DNA of 20,180 nt from SIG603 sp044432645 (GTDB lineage Bacteria > Bacillota > Clostridia > Oscillospirales > Acutalibacteraceae), in the NCBI GenBank assembly GCA_044432645.1, contig JAWXUM010000041.1, positions 1 to 20,180 of the forward strand, given 5' to 3'. Positions 1-7,933 of this stretch are shown piece after piece; positions within the stretch are counted from its first letter, which is position 1; every line of letters starts with the position of its first letter. A program made the translations under genes and the position numbers. The notes under the pieces are model-generated. The model saw nothing but the letters and a program-made list of their open reading frames with translations. It was not told the DNA's origin and ran no database searches.

Positions 1-1019
1 GAAAATTAGATGATATAGGAATGTATTGGACTAATTACTTAGATGAATCGTGGACAAGAAATTACGAATTGGTAAAAAGTTATGGTGTCGAAAATATAAA
101 AATCAGCACTGTTGTTGATGATTTTAGAATGGGTTATTGGTGTAGTGTACAACGGAACAATCGTAAAAGTGGAATTTTATCACAAGAACGCATAGATAAA
201 CTTGATAAAATTAATTTTTCTTGGGATGTTGCAGAAGATATGTGGCTTAAAAATTATTCAGAATTGAAAAATTTTGTAACGGCAAATTCACGGTTGTCTA
301 AAGTCGTAGAAAATTCAACTTTGTTTAATTGGATAAAGGGACAAATACAAGCAAAGTCAAAAGATAAATTAGGTGAATATAAAGAAAAGCTATTAGCTGA
401 CCTTGGGGTTGATTTTTATAACAGTCACTCTGATAGAATGTGGAACGCAAGAGCCGAGGAGTTACAAAAATATATTAATGAAAATGGAAAGTTTCCAGAG
501 AAAAAAGAGTCGGTAGGCTTGTGGCTTTACAACGAGTTAAGACGTGAAAGACATGGAAGACTTCTCTCGTATCGTAAGAAAAAGCTAGAAGAACTAGGTG
601 TGACTTTTGGAAACAGAGATGACAGAGCCTTTGCAGAAAATATATTACTCTTACAAAAATATTTGAAAATATACAAAGAATATCCAGATACGCACGTGCA
701 ATATGAAAACTTTAATCTCGGTGCTTGGTGTGCAAGAATTCGCAAAAAATACAACGAAAATCAATTAAAACCCGAGCAATATAAGAAACTTTGCGAAATA
801 AACTTCGATTTTAGAACTTTAAAAGAAGTTAAACTCGGAGAAATATGGGAAAAGAATTACAACAAATTGTATGGAATGGTAAAAATAAATAACCGATTTC
901 CAAACTACAGAGAAAACTCAAATTTAATGCAGTGGCTGCAATATCAAAAATCAAGAACAAACATAACATCTGTTCAACAAGAAAAACTGAAACAACTGGA
1001 GCAGATGGTTAATTTATAA
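1..1019 (+). CDS. Helicase-associated (HA) repeat protein, C-terminal part, 5' end outside window
   Basis: The reading frame is open to the left edge (codons in phase from base 3, reading KLDDIG before the first ATG at 21), so the ATG at 21 is very unlikely to be the start; it lies inside a repeat. Counting from that Met, five imperfect repeats of about 55-70 residues occur at roughly 11-68, 75-132, 141-196, 204-264 and 276-332. Each follows W..NY..L..(Y/F)....(G/N).....(Y/F)....LG.W...(Q/R)R.....L....KKL..(L/I).F, the pattern of the helicase-associated domain (Pfam HA family). No ATPase motif is visible in this part; an N-terminal helicase or other domain may lie upstream. HA domains often follow helicase cores and are thought to bind nucleic acid, but the role here is unknown. 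The gene ends 14 bp before ugd and shares its higher GC, so it appears to be the left neighbour of the polysaccharide genes. Confident about the repeat type, not about function. Confidence 0.75.
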   Translation, partial: KLDDIGMYWTNYLDESWTRNYELVKSYGVENIKISTVVDDFRMGYWCSVQRNNRKSGILSQERIDKLDKINFSWDVAEDMWLKNYSELKNFVTANSRLSKVVENSTLFNWIKGQIQAKSKDKLGEYKEKLLADLGVDFYNSHSDRMWNARAEELQKYINENGKFPEKKESVGLWLYNELRRERHGRLLSYRKKKLEELGVTFGNRDDRAFAENILLLQKYLKIYKEYPDTHVQYENFNLGAWCARIRKKYNENQLKPEQYKKLCEINFDFRTLKEVKLGEIWEKNYNKLYGMVKINNRFPNYRENSNLMQWLQYQKSRTNITSVQQEKLKQLEQMVNL

Positions 1020-1033
1020 AACAAGAGGTACAT

Positions 1034-2272
1034 ATGAAAATAGCAATAGCAGGAACAGGTTATGTGGGTCTTTCAAATGCAATACTATTGGCACAAAACC
1101 ATGAGGTTTATGCAGTAGATATAATCGAAGAAAAAGTTAATATGATTAACAATAAAAAATCTCCAATAGTAGACAAAGAAATTGAAGAATATCTTGCAAC
1201 AAAAGAACTTAATATAACAGCAACGTTAGATGCAAAACTAGCTTATGAAAATGCAGATTTTGTAATTATTGCAGCACCAACAAACTATGACAGTCAAAAG
1301 AATTTTTTTGATACATCAGCAGTTGAAGCAGTTATAAAAATAGTTCTTGAAGTAAACCAAAATGCGATTATGGTTATTAAATCAACAATTCCAGTAGGAT
1401 ATACAGCAAGCGTTCGTGAAAAATTTGGCAGTGAGAATATAATTTTCTCACCAGAATTTTTGCGTGAAGGTAAAGCTCTTTATGATAATCTATATCCATC
1501 AAGAATTATTGTTGGTACAGATGTAGAGAACGAGGAGTTAACTAAAAAAGCAAATACTTTTGCAGGGCTTCTTGCAGAGGGTGCGATTAAAGAAAATATA
1601 GATACATTAATTATGGGATTTACAGAGGCAGAAGCAGTAAAGCTTTTTGCTAATACATACCTTGCAATGAGAGTAAGTTATGTGAATGAACTTGATACAT
1701 ACGCAGAAATGCGTGGATTAGATAGTCGAAAAATCATCCAAGGTGTAAGTCTTGACCCAAGAATTGGCGATCATTACAATAACCCAAGTTTTGGTTACGG
1801 TGGATACTGCTTGCCAAAAGACACAAAACAACTTCTTGCAAATTACAATGATGTTCCACAAAGCATAATGAGTGCAATTGTTGAGTCAAACAGAACAAGA
1901 AAAGATTTCATTGCAGACCAAGTGCTTAAAATGGCTGGATATTATGGATATAACGAAGATAACGAATACAGCAAAAGAGAAATGACACCACCGATAGTAG
2001 GTGTGTACAGACTAACAATGAAAGCTGGAAGCGATAATTTCCGTCAAAGTTCAATTCAAGGCGTTATGAAAAGAATTAAAGCAAAAGGTGCAACAATAGT
2101 AATTTTTGAGCCAACTTTGGAAGACGGAACAACTTTCTTTGGCAGTGAAGTTGTAAATGATTTAGAAAAATTCAAATCAATGTGCAGTGCAATAATAGCA
2201 AACAGATATGATACAGCACTCGATAATATAGAAGAAAAAGTATATACAAGAGATATTTTCAGGAGAGATTAA
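1034..2272 (+). CDS. ugd: UDP-glucose 6-dehydrogenase
   Basis: Cytosolic enzyme oxidising UDP-glucose to UDP-glucuronate with two NAD+. The 412-residue protein has the N-terminal Rossmann motif GTGYVG (7-12) with acidic D29 for the NAD ribose, the KSTIPVG strand (116-122), the SPEFLREG signature (139-146), the helix containing K203 and N207, and the catalytic cysteine C259 in GGYCLPKD. This last form, rather than GGHCIPVDP, separates UDP-glucose dehydrogenases from UDP-ManNAc dehydrogenases (WecC). Length is slightly above the usual ~390. The start ATG at 1034 follows AAGAGGT at 1023-1029, and an overlapping RBS for the next gene (2261-2267) lies in its 3' end. It supplies glucuronate for the repeat unit or for further conversion, for example to galacturonate, although no epimerase is seen in the window. 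Confidence 0.95.
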   Translation: MKIAIAGTGYVGLSNAILLAQNHEVYAVDIIEEKVNMINNKKSPIVDKEIEEYLATKELNITATLDAKLAYENADFVIIAAPTNYDSQKNFFDTSAVEAVIKIVLEVNQNAIMVIKSTIPVGYTASVREKFGSENIIFSPEFLREGKALYDNLYPSRIIVGTDVENEELTKKANTFAGLLAEGAIKENIDTLIMGFTEAEAVKLFANTYLAMRVSYVNELDTYAEMRGLDSRKIIQGVSLDPRIGDHYNNPSFGYGGYCLPKDTKQLLANYNDVPQSIMSAIVESNRTRKDFIADQVLKMAGYYGYNEDNEYSKREMTPPIVGVYRLTMKAGSDNFRQSSIQGVMKRIKAKGATIVIFEPTLEDGTTFFGSEVVNDLEKFKSMCSAIIANRYDTALDNIEEKVYTRDIFRRD

Positions 2273-2274
2273 TA

Positions 2275-3030
2275 GTGCTTGATATAAAAAATAAAATGCA
2301 ATCCTGTAGTATTCTTGGGGTTGAAATATCAGAAGTTAATATGCAAATCCTTGTTAACTTTACGACAGAAAATATTAAAAAAATTTCTAATGAATATATT
2401 TGTGTTTCAAATGTACATACGACAGTGATGAGCTATGAAGATAAAAGTTACAGAGATATACAAAATGGTGCAATATTGGCAATACCAGATGGTGGGCCAC
2501 TTTCCTCGGTTGGTAGGAAACGTGGATATAAAAAGATGCAAAGAACCACAGGTCCAAGTTATATGGAAGAAATCTTTAAGATTTCAGCTAAAAAAGGCTA
2601 TAGACATTATTTTTATGGTTCAACAGAAGAAACTTTAGACAAACTTTTTGGAAAGCTTACCGAAAATTATCCAGGAATTCAAATTGCTGGAATGTACAGT
2701 CCACCGTTTAGACCTTTAACAAACGAAGAAGATGAGCAAATAACTAATAGAATAAATGAAGCAAAATCTGATTTTGTTTGGGTTGGTTTGGGTGCTCCCA
2801 AACAAGAAAAATGGATGGCAGAACATAAAGGTGAAGTCAAAGGTTTGATGGTAGGTGTTGGTGCAGGGTTTGACTATTTTGCAGAAAACATATCAAGAGC
2901 TCCAATGTGGATGCAAAAATCTAATTTGGAATGGCTTTATAGGTTAATTCAAGAGCCAAAAAGATTGTTCACAAGATATATGATTACAAATACAAAATTC
3001 ATATGGAATGCTGTAATAAGAGGGAAATAA
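2275..3030 (+). CDS. WecG/TagA/CpsF-family glycosyltransferase
   Basis: GT26-family enzyme that transfers a sugar from a UDP donor onto an undecaprenyl-pyrophosphate-linked acceptor at the inner membrane face, usually the second sugar (ManNAc in TagA, ManNAcA in WecG). At 251 residues it is typical in length. Visible family marks are SNVHT (45-49), the PDGGP segment (71-75) whose Asp matches the catalytic Asp of TagA, GLGAPKQEKW (171-180), GVGAGFDYFA (194-203) and the C-terminal APMWMQ (209-214) plus EWLYRL..EP.R membrane-association segment. The start is GTG at 2275, 2 bp after the ugd stop, with AGGAGAG at 2261-2267. It overlaps the following GT4 gene by one base (TAATG), indicating tight coupling. 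Donor identity cannot be read from sequence; with Ugd adjacent, a uronic or N-acetyl sugar is possible. Confidence 0.93.
   Translation: MLDIKNKMQSCSILGVEISEVNMQILVNFTTENIKKISNEYICVSNVHTTVMSYEDKSYRDIQNGAILAIPDGGPLSSVGRKRGYKKMQRTTGPSYMEEIFKISAKKGYRHYFYGSTEETLDKLFGKLTENYPGIQIAGMYSPPFRPLTNEEDEQITNRINEAKSDFVWVGLGAPKQEKWMAEHKGEVKGLMVGVGAGFDYFAENISRAPMWMQKSNLEWLYRLIQEPKRLFTRYMITNTKFIWNAVIRGK
3018..3024 (+). promoter_or_regulatory. RBS AAGAGGG fixing the GT4 start at 3030
   Basis: AAGAGGG lies 5 bp before ATG 3030 and within the 3' end of the WecG/TagA-family gene. It favours 3030 over the in-frame upstream ATG at 3003. Confidence 0.75.
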
Positions 3031-4187
3031 TGGATAAAAAGCAAAAGATTTTAATAGTCCACAATTATTATCAAATTCCTGGTGGTGAAGATACTGTTGT
3101 TTCTAATGAAAAGAAAATGCTTGAAGATAACGGACACAAAGTTGTTCTTCATACAAGACATAACACAGAATTAAAAACTTTAAATAAGTTTGAAAAATTG
3201 ACGCTGCCTTTTACAAGTGTTTTTAGTTTTAAAATATATTTTGATATTAAAAAGTTAATTAAAAGTGAAAGTATCGATGTAGTTCATGTGCATAACACAT
3301 TAACTTTAATCAGCCCAGCTGTATATTACGCAAGTATTAAACTCAAAAAGCCAGTGGTTCAAACAATACATAATTTCAGATTTCTATGCCCAGCAGCAAC
3401 ATTTTATCGTGATGGAAAAATCTGTGAAGATTGTCTTTCAAATGGACTAAAATGTGCAGTAAAACATAGTTGTTATAGAAACAGTAAAATTCAAACTTTG
3501 CTTTGTGTCATAAACACAAAAATTCACAGATTAACTGGGATTTATAAAAAGATAAATTATATCTGCTTAACAGATTTTAACAAAGAAAAATTATTACAAC
3601 ACGGGCAAATTAAAGAAGAACAAATTTATATTAAGCCAAATTTTATTAATAGTAATTTAGACGTAATTCCTTATGACAAAAGGGAAAATCAAATTGTTTT
3701 TGTCGGCAGAATAGACAAGTTAAAAGGTATTGATATTTTGCTAAAAACTTGGAAGTTGCTTAAAAGTAATAAAATAAAATTACTTATTTGCGGAACTGGG
3801 CTAATGGAACAGTGGTGTAATAACTACATAAAAGAAAATAAGCTGAAAAATGTGGAAATAAAAGGTTTTATTCCTAATGATAAAGCCAAAGAATTTATAG
3901 CAAATTCAAAAGCACTAATTCTTCCTACTCAATGGTATGAAGGTTTTCCAATGACTGTTGTAGAAGCTTTTACAGTTGGAACACCAGTTATAGGTTCAAA
4001 TATAGGTAATGTTGGTAACTTGATTGTAGAAAATGAAAATGGGTTTAAGTTTTCAAATGAGCAAGAGCTCAAAAATATTTTAGAAACAAAATTGCAAACC
4101 TTTAGTGGTTTAGATGAAAAGTGGATAAATAAATATTCACAAATCGAGAACTATAAAATGTTGAAAGATATTTATAACAATATTTAA
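3030..4187 (+). CDS. GT4-family glycosyltransferase
   Basis: Retaining GT-B glycosyltransferase of family 4, 385 residues. The N-terminal domain has VHNYYQIPGGED (10-21) and DVVHVHN (83-89). The C-terminal donor-binding domain starts at VFVGRIDKLKGID (223-235) and carries the EGFPMTVVE motif (304-312), the E-x7-E signature of the family, followed by GTPVIGS (317-323). A cysteine-rich stretch lies between (C120, C132, C135, C142, C148). The start was set at ATG 3030 instead of the longer in-frame ATG 3003 because AAGAGGG at 3018-3024 sits 5 bp upstream of 3030, and 3003 would begin inside the preceding gene without an RBS. The start overlaps the previous stop by one base. Base composition is like its left neighbours, and the more AT-rich cassette begins after it. 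Confidence 0.92.
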   Translation: MDKKQKILIVHNYYQIPGGEDTVVSNEKKMLEDNGHKVVLHTRHNTELKTLNKFEKLTLPFTSVFSFKIYFDIKKLIKSESIDVVHVHNTLTLISPAVYYASIKLKKPVVQTIHNFRFLCPAATFYRDGKICEDCLSNGLKCAVKHSCYRNSKIQTLLCVINTKIHRLTGIYKKINYICLTDFNKEKLLQHGQIKEEQIYIKPNFINSNLDVIPYDKRENQIVFVGRIDKLKGIDILLKTWKLLKSNKIKLLICGTGLMEQWCNNYIKENKLKNVEIKGFIPNDKAKEFIANSKALILPTQWYEGFPMTVVEAFTVGTPVIGSNIGNVGNLIVENENGFKFSNEQELKNILETKLQTFSGLDEKWINKYSQIENYKMLKDIYNNI

Positions 4188-4309
4188 ATATGTCACATTA
4201 GTTTCGATTATAAGTGGATTTGTTCCAAGACTTTTATAAGTGAACCAAAATTAAAATTATAAATAGTTGCTTAATATTTATACGAATTAAAACAGAAAAG
4301 AGTATTATT
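4188..4309 (+). other. Only sizeable intergenic gap; no clear promoter or terminator
   Basis: This 122-bp AT-rich gap separates the higher-GC left genes from the AT-rich cassette. It holds a short direct repeat, TTATAAGTG, at 4208-4216 and 4234-4242 (26 bp apart). A 24-codon open stretch continues in the frame of the preceding GT4 gene after its stop (4188-4259). Several TATAAG/TATAAA hexamers occur, but none has a good -35 box at 16-18 bp, so no promoter is called. No GC-rich hairpin with a T run is present. It could be a junction scar from cassette exchange or an internal weak promoter region. Confidence 0.5.
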
Positions 4310-5464
4310 ATGAAAAAAATTGGGTTGGTTTCAGTTTCAATACATAATTATGGAAGTTTATTACAAACATATGCAATGCAAAAAGTATTGGATGATTTAA
4401 AACTAGAAAATGATATTATATTATTTAAAAGTGATCCAGTTAAACAAATATATAGAATTTTTAATATTTCTTTTATGACTATGAAATTAAAATTATTGAA
4501 AAGGAAATTAATTACAAATTTTTTTTATAAGGATATTTTTGAAGGTTCAGTTAAAAGAGATTTTGAATTTCAAAAATTTAAAAATCAATATTGTCGATTT
4601 ACACAAAAAACAACATCACGAGATAAACTTTTAGAATATGGAAATCAATATGATGCATTTGTATTAGGTAGTGACCAAGTGTGGAATCCAGCTAATTTAG
4701 AGATGAATTTTTACACTTTAAATTTTGTTCCTCTAAAAAAGCCTAAAATAGCATATGCTCCTAGTTTTGGTGTTTCAACAATACCTGAGAAGCAAATAGA
4801 CGAGACTAAAGAATATTTAAACAGAATACAACATATTTCAGTGCGTGAAACTGCTGGAGCAAATATAGTTGAAAATTTAACAAACAGAAAAGTACCAGTT
4901 GTTTGTGACCCTACAGCTTTATTATCAGTTGAACAATGGAATGAGTTGCGTAGTGATAAAAAATATACTGATGGAAAATATATTTTTTGTTATTTTTTAG
5001 GTGGAAATACTGAGCATAGAAAATTAGTGAAAAAAATTCAAGAGAAAACAGGATTTAAAATTATTGCATTACAACATATTGATGAATTTGTAAAAAGTGA
5101 CATTAATTTTCCGGATATTTCTGCATACGATGTTGGACCACAAGATTTTTTGAATTTAATTGCAGATGCCGAGTATGTATTTACAGATTCTTTTCATTGT
5201 ACAATGTTTTCCATATATTATCACAAGAAATTTTTCACTTTGTCAAGATATTCTGAATCTAAAAAAGATTCGACAAATTCTAGAATAATTTCAATTTTAG
5301 AATTAATGGGATTAAAATCTAGAAATATAAATTCTATTGATACTTTAAATGAACAATTTAATATTAATATTGATTGGATTGATGTTCAAGATAAATTGGA
5401 AAAATTTAGAGAAACTTCATTTGAATATTTAGTAAAAGCTTTGAAAAATGAAAATTTATTATAA
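4310..5464 (+). CDS. Polysaccharide pyruvyltransferase family protein (first copy)
   Basis: 384-residue member of the polysaccharide pyruvyl transferase family (PF04230). Characterised members move the enolpyruvyl group of PEP onto sugar hydroxyls of lipid-linked or secondary cell-wall polysaccharide, usually forming a ketal. Marks: N-terminal HNYGSLLQTYAMQ (12-24), LGSDQVWNP (119-127), YAPSFG (149-154), SVRE (177-180), CDPTALL (199-205) and TDSFHCTMFS (292-301), in the order usual for the family. The start ATG 4310 has AAAAGAG at 4296-4302, 7 bp away. It opens the AT-rich cassette after the 122-bp gap. Some PF04230 proteins in capsule loci have no proven pyruvylation activity, so the substrate is open. 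A second, clearly different family member lies at 12118. Confidence 0.88.
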   Translation: MKKIGLVSVSIHNYGSLLQTYAMQKVLDDLKLENDIILFKSDPVKQIYRIFNISFMTMKLKLLKRKLITNFFYKDIFEGSVKRDFEFQKFKNQYCRFTQKTTSRDKLLEYGNQYDAFVLGSDQVWNPANLEMNFYTLNFVPLKKPKIAYAPSFGVSTIPEKQIDETKEYLNRIQHISVRETAGANIVENLTNRKVPVVCDPTALLSVEQWNELRSDKKYTDGKYIFCYFLGGNTEHRKLVKKIQEKTGFKIIALQHIDEFVKSDINFPDISAYDVGPQDFLNLIADAEYVFTDSFHCTMFSIYYHKKFFTLSRYSESKKDSTNSRIISILELMGLKSRNINSIDTLNEQFNINIDWIDVQDKLEKFRETSFEYLVKALKNENLL

Positions 5465-5485
5465 ATTGAAAAGGAGTATTTTTAT

Positions 5486-6403
5486 ATGTTATTAGCACCA
5501 ATAGTTATTTTTACATATAATAGGCCAAAATATACAGAAAGACTAATAAATTCTTTAATAGAAAATCAACTAGCTAATAAATCAGAAGTTTTCATATACT
5601 CTGATGGTTATAAAGGAGAAAATGATAGAGAAAAAGTTTTAGATGTAAGAAAATATTTAAGAAGTATTGAAAATTCTAAATATTTTAATAAATTAACAAT
5701 TTATGAGTCAGAAATTAACAAAGGGTTAGCTCAATCAGTTATTAATGGTGCTACTGAAATAATAAATGAATATGGTAAAGTTATAGTTTTAGAAGATGAT
5801 TTAATTCTTGCAAATTCATTTTTAATGTTTATGAATAAAGCTTTAAACTATTACGAGAAAAATGAAAATATTTGGTCGATTTCAGGGTTTTCTAGCGATA
5901 TTAAATATCTTGAACAGTATAAACAAGATGTATTTTTTAGTAAACGTGCAAGAAGTTGGAGTTGGGCAACATGGAAAGATAGATGGGATACAGTTGACTG
6001 GAATGTTAACAGTTATTCAAAGTTTAAATTTGATTTTAAACAAAGAAAAGCATTTAATAATGGTGGCAGAGATATGGCTGCTATGCTTGATCGACAACAA
6101 GTTGGAGTTATTAATTCTTGGGCAATTAGATGGTGTTATAATCAATTTTGTCAAGATAAATATAATGTTCAACCAACAATATCTTTGGTTAGTAATGGTG
6201 GACAAGATGGAAGTGGAACGAATTGTAATATTCAAAGAGAAACTAACAAAATTTCTAAAGGCATAACTAACCATAAATTTGTTCACTTTAAATATGATGC
6301 GAGAGTAGATTTTGAACTTGCTAAAAAGAAAAAAGTTCCTATATATAAATTAGTAGGGAGTTATATTGTTTATGTACTGCTACAATTAAAAATTAAAATA
6401 TAA
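5486..6403 (+). CDS. GT-A fold glycosyltransferase (GT2-like)
   Basis: 305-residue glycosyltransferase. The N terminus PIVIFTYNRP (5-14) is the nucleotide-binding start of GT-A enzymes. VLEDDLI (102-108) supplies the metal-binding acidic cluster corresponding to DxD. The segment RARSWSWATW (154-163) resembles the acceptor-side region of capsule-type family members similar to N-acetylglucosaminyltransferase I. No membrane segment precedes the catalytic domain; the only hydrophobic stretch is near the C terminus (about 290-303), possibly membrane-associating. The start ATG 5486 follows AAGGAG at 5471-5476. It sits between a pyruvyltransferase and another GT2 and presumably adds one sugar of the repeat unit; donor and linkage cannot be told. 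GC is very low here (8 of 60 bases at 5641-5700). Confidence 0.85.
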   Translation: MLLAPIVIFTYNRPKYTERLINSLIENQLANKSEVFIYSDGYKGENDREKVLDVRKYLRSIENSKYFNKLTIYESEINKGLAQSVINGATEIINEYGKVIVLEDDLILANSFLMFMNKALNYYEKNENIWSISGFSSDIKYLEQYKQDVFFSKRARSWSWATWKDRWDTVDWNVNSYSKFKFDFKQRKAFNNGGRDMAAMLDRQQVGVINSWAIRWCYNQFCQDKYNVQPTISLVSNGGQDGSGTNCNIQRETNKISKGITNHKFVHFKYDARVDFELAKKKKVPIYKLVGSYIVYVLLQLKIKI

Positions 6404-6408
6404 TTATT

Positions 6409-6412
6409 GGAG
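6409..6412 (+). promoter_or_regulatory. RBS GGAG fixing the start at 6419
   Basis: GGAG is followed by a 6-bp spacer and ATG 6419. It overlaps the TTG 6407 candidate, which has no RBS of its own. Confidence 0.7.
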
Positions 6413-6418
6413 AAAATA

Positions 6419-7240
6419 ATGCAAATACTTGCTATGTTCACTTGCTATAATCGTAAGGACAAAACTGAAAAGTGTATTAAAGATTTAGTGAGTAAAAATA
6501 AAAACTGTGAATTTACTTTTGTTGTAGCTGATGACAATAGCAACGATGGAACAAAAGAGATTTTAACAAATATGAAAAATGAATATGATATTCATTTGCT
6601 AAATGGTGATGGGAATTTGTTTTATTCTGGCGGAATGCGTTTGGCTATGGAATATGGAATTAATAATTTAACGGAAAAATTTGATTATATACTTATGATG
6701 AATGACGATGTTGAGTTTTATGAAAATTCTGTTGAAGCTATAATAAATCAAAGCAAACAACAAGATAATGCAGTTATAGTAGGTGCAATGTGCGATAATC
6801 AAAATCAATTAAGCTATAATGCTATTAAATATGTAAAAGGTATAAAGTATAGAAAAGTAGAGTTAAGTGAATGGACAATGGAAGCCGACACATTTAACGC
6901 TAACTGTGTTTTAATTCCATATTATATATTTAAACAAATTGGTGTAATGGATAAAAAATACATACATTCTTTAGGTGACTTTGACTATGGTTTATCTATA
7001 AAAAAAGTAGGTTATAAAATTTATTGTTCAAAAGATTTTGTAGGTCTTTGTAACAATAACCCAAGCAATAATACATGGACAGATAAATCACTTTCTATTA
7101 AAGAAAGAATAAAGAAAAAAGAAAACATAAAAGGTGCACCTTTCAAACAGTGGTGGCATTTTTTATACAAGAACTTTGGTGTGTTTATCGCAGTAAAATA
7201 TTCAATAACACCATATATTAGAATTTTGTTGAGGAAGTAA
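6419..7240 (+). CDS. GT2-family glycosyltransferase (rhamnosyltransferase-like)
   Basis: 273-residue inverting GT-A enzyme. Motifs: TCYNRKDKT (8-16), VADDNSNDGT (36-45), NGDGNLFYSGGMRLA (62-76), MMNDDVEF (93-100) as the metal-binding site, and GDFDYGLSIKKVGY further on, the acceptor-binding ED-like region. The GNLFYSGG pattern is common in rhamnosyltransferase-like GT2 proteins of capsule loci, but donor sugar is not proven. ATG 6419 was chosen over a TTG 12 bp upstream (6407) because GGAG at 6409-6412 lies 6 bp before 6419 and would be inside the longer version. The gap to the previous gene is 15 bp. Base composition is a little less extreme than in the preceding gene. Confidence 0.9.
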   Translation: MQILAMFTCYNRKDKTEKCIKDLVSKNKNCEFTFVVADDNSNDGTKEILTNMKNEYDIHLLNGDGNLFYSGGMRLAMEYGINNLTEKFDYILMMNDDVEFYENSVEAIINQSKQQDNAVIVGAMCDNQNQLSYNAIKYVKGIKYRKVELSEWTMEADTFNANCVLIPYYIFKQIGVMDKKYIHSLGDFDYGLSIKKVGYKIYCSKDFVGLCNNNPSNNTWTDKSLSIKERIKKKENIKGAPFKQWWHFLYKNFGVFIAVKYSITPYIRILLRK

Positions 7241-7262
7241 TAGCTAAAGTAAAGGATTATAA

Positions 7263-7928
7263 ATGAGTATTATAAAACGAATTTTTCAAATTATAAGGCA
7301 AAATAAATTTAAGAAAAAATGTAAATTTACTAGATTAATAACAATAGATAAAAACGTCGAGTTTGAAGGAATGAATAAAATTTGCGATAATTCTACAATT
7401 TTAAATACAAAAATGGGTTATGCATCATATATTGGAGATTCTTCTTTTATAAAAAATGCACAAATAGGTAAATACACTTGCATAGCTCGAGATGTCACAA
7501 CTATAATTGGCAATCATCCAAGCACTAAATTTGTATCTATTCATCCAGCTTTTTATTCTGCAAAAAAACAATCTGGATTTTCTTATATAGAGAATGATTT
7601 GTTTGATGATTTTAAATATATTGATAGAGAAAAATGTATTTCATTAATAATAGGAAATGATGTCTGGATTGGTGAAAGTACTCGTGTTTTAGAAGGAGTG
7701 ACGATAGGAGATGGTGCAATAGTAGCAGCTGGAGCAGTAGTTACCAAAGATGTTCCACCGTATGCCATAGTTGGGGGAGTTCCAGCTAAAATTATTAAAT
7801 ATAGATTTACACAGGAACAAATTGAAAAATTGTTGAAATTGAAATGGTGGAACAAAGATAATAATTGGATTAGGCAAAATGCATATTTGTTTTATGATAT
7901 AGAAAATTTTTTAGAAAGTATAGTGTAA
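7263..7928 (+). CDS. CatB/Vat-like hexapeptide-repeat O-acetyltransferase
   Basis: 221-residue left-handed beta-helix acyltransferase of the xenobiotic acyltransferase (XAT) subgroup, using acetyl-CoA. Hexapeptide turns run from about 32 to 75 and resume at 128-172. GNHPS (83-87) carries the His that matches the catalytic base of the family, followed by the excursion loop (about 88-125) and IGNDVWIG (130-137). The end of the helix VPPYAIVGGVPAKIIKYRF (164-182) is textbook for the family. C-terminal LKWWN (198-202) matches the XAT tail. In a polysaccharide operon it probably O- or N-acetylates a sugar of the repeat unit or a nucleotide sugar, rather than acting in drug resistance. The start ATG 7263 follows AAAGGA at 7251-7256. 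Confidence 0.9.
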   Translation: MSIIKRIFQIIRQNKFKKKCKFTRLITIDKNVEFEGMNKICDNSTILNTKMGYASYIGDSSFIKNAQIGKYTCIARDVTTIIGNHPSTKFVSIHPAFYSAKKQSGFSYIENDLFDDFKYIDREKCISLIIGNDVWIGESTRVLEGVTIGDGAIVAAGAVVTKDVPPYAIVGGVPAKIIKYRFTQEQIEKLLKLKWWNKDNNWIRQNAYLFYDIENFLESIV

Positions 7929-7933
7929 AAATT

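Noticed and set aside
21..23. ATG 21 as start of the first gene
   Set aside because: The frame is open to base 3 upstream, the preceding residues (KLDDIG) match the end of an HA repeat, and no RBS precedes it.
1034..2272. UDP-ManNAc dehydrogenase (WecC) for the dehydrogenase gene, to complete an ECA-like set
   Set aside because: The catalytic motif is GGYCLPKD, as in UDP-glucose dehydrogenase, not the GGHCIPVDP type.
3003..3029. Longer N terminus of the GT4 gene from ATG 3003
   Set aside because: It lies inside the preceding gene; AAGAGGG at 3018-3024 points to ATG 3030, directly before the conserved start of the family.
4201..4309. A sigma-A promoter before the first pyruvyltransferase gene
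   Set aside because: TATAAG/TATAAA hexamers are present but none has a TTGACA-like box at 16-18 bp.
5258..5274. Hairpin GAATCT-AAAAA-AGATTC in the first pyruvyltransferase gene
   Set aside because: A six-pair stem of this kind is expected by chance in 20 kb of AT-rich DNA.
5862..6266. Second + strand frame of 134 codons inside the glycosyltransferase
   Set aside because: It overlaps a gene with clear family motifs in another frame, has no RBS, and is a composition artefact of AT-rich sequence.
6017..6286. Minus-strand open frames (here and at 527, 7583, 8805, 11244, 11755, 13812, 15416, 18199, 18996, 19554)
   Set aside because: All are antisense to well-supported genes, without RBS or recognisable protein motifs.
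7263..7928. Antibiotic (chloramphenicol or streptogramin) acetyltransferase
   Set aside because: The fold is shared, but position inside a polysaccharide operon and wide use of this subgroup for sugar acetylation make resistance unlikely.
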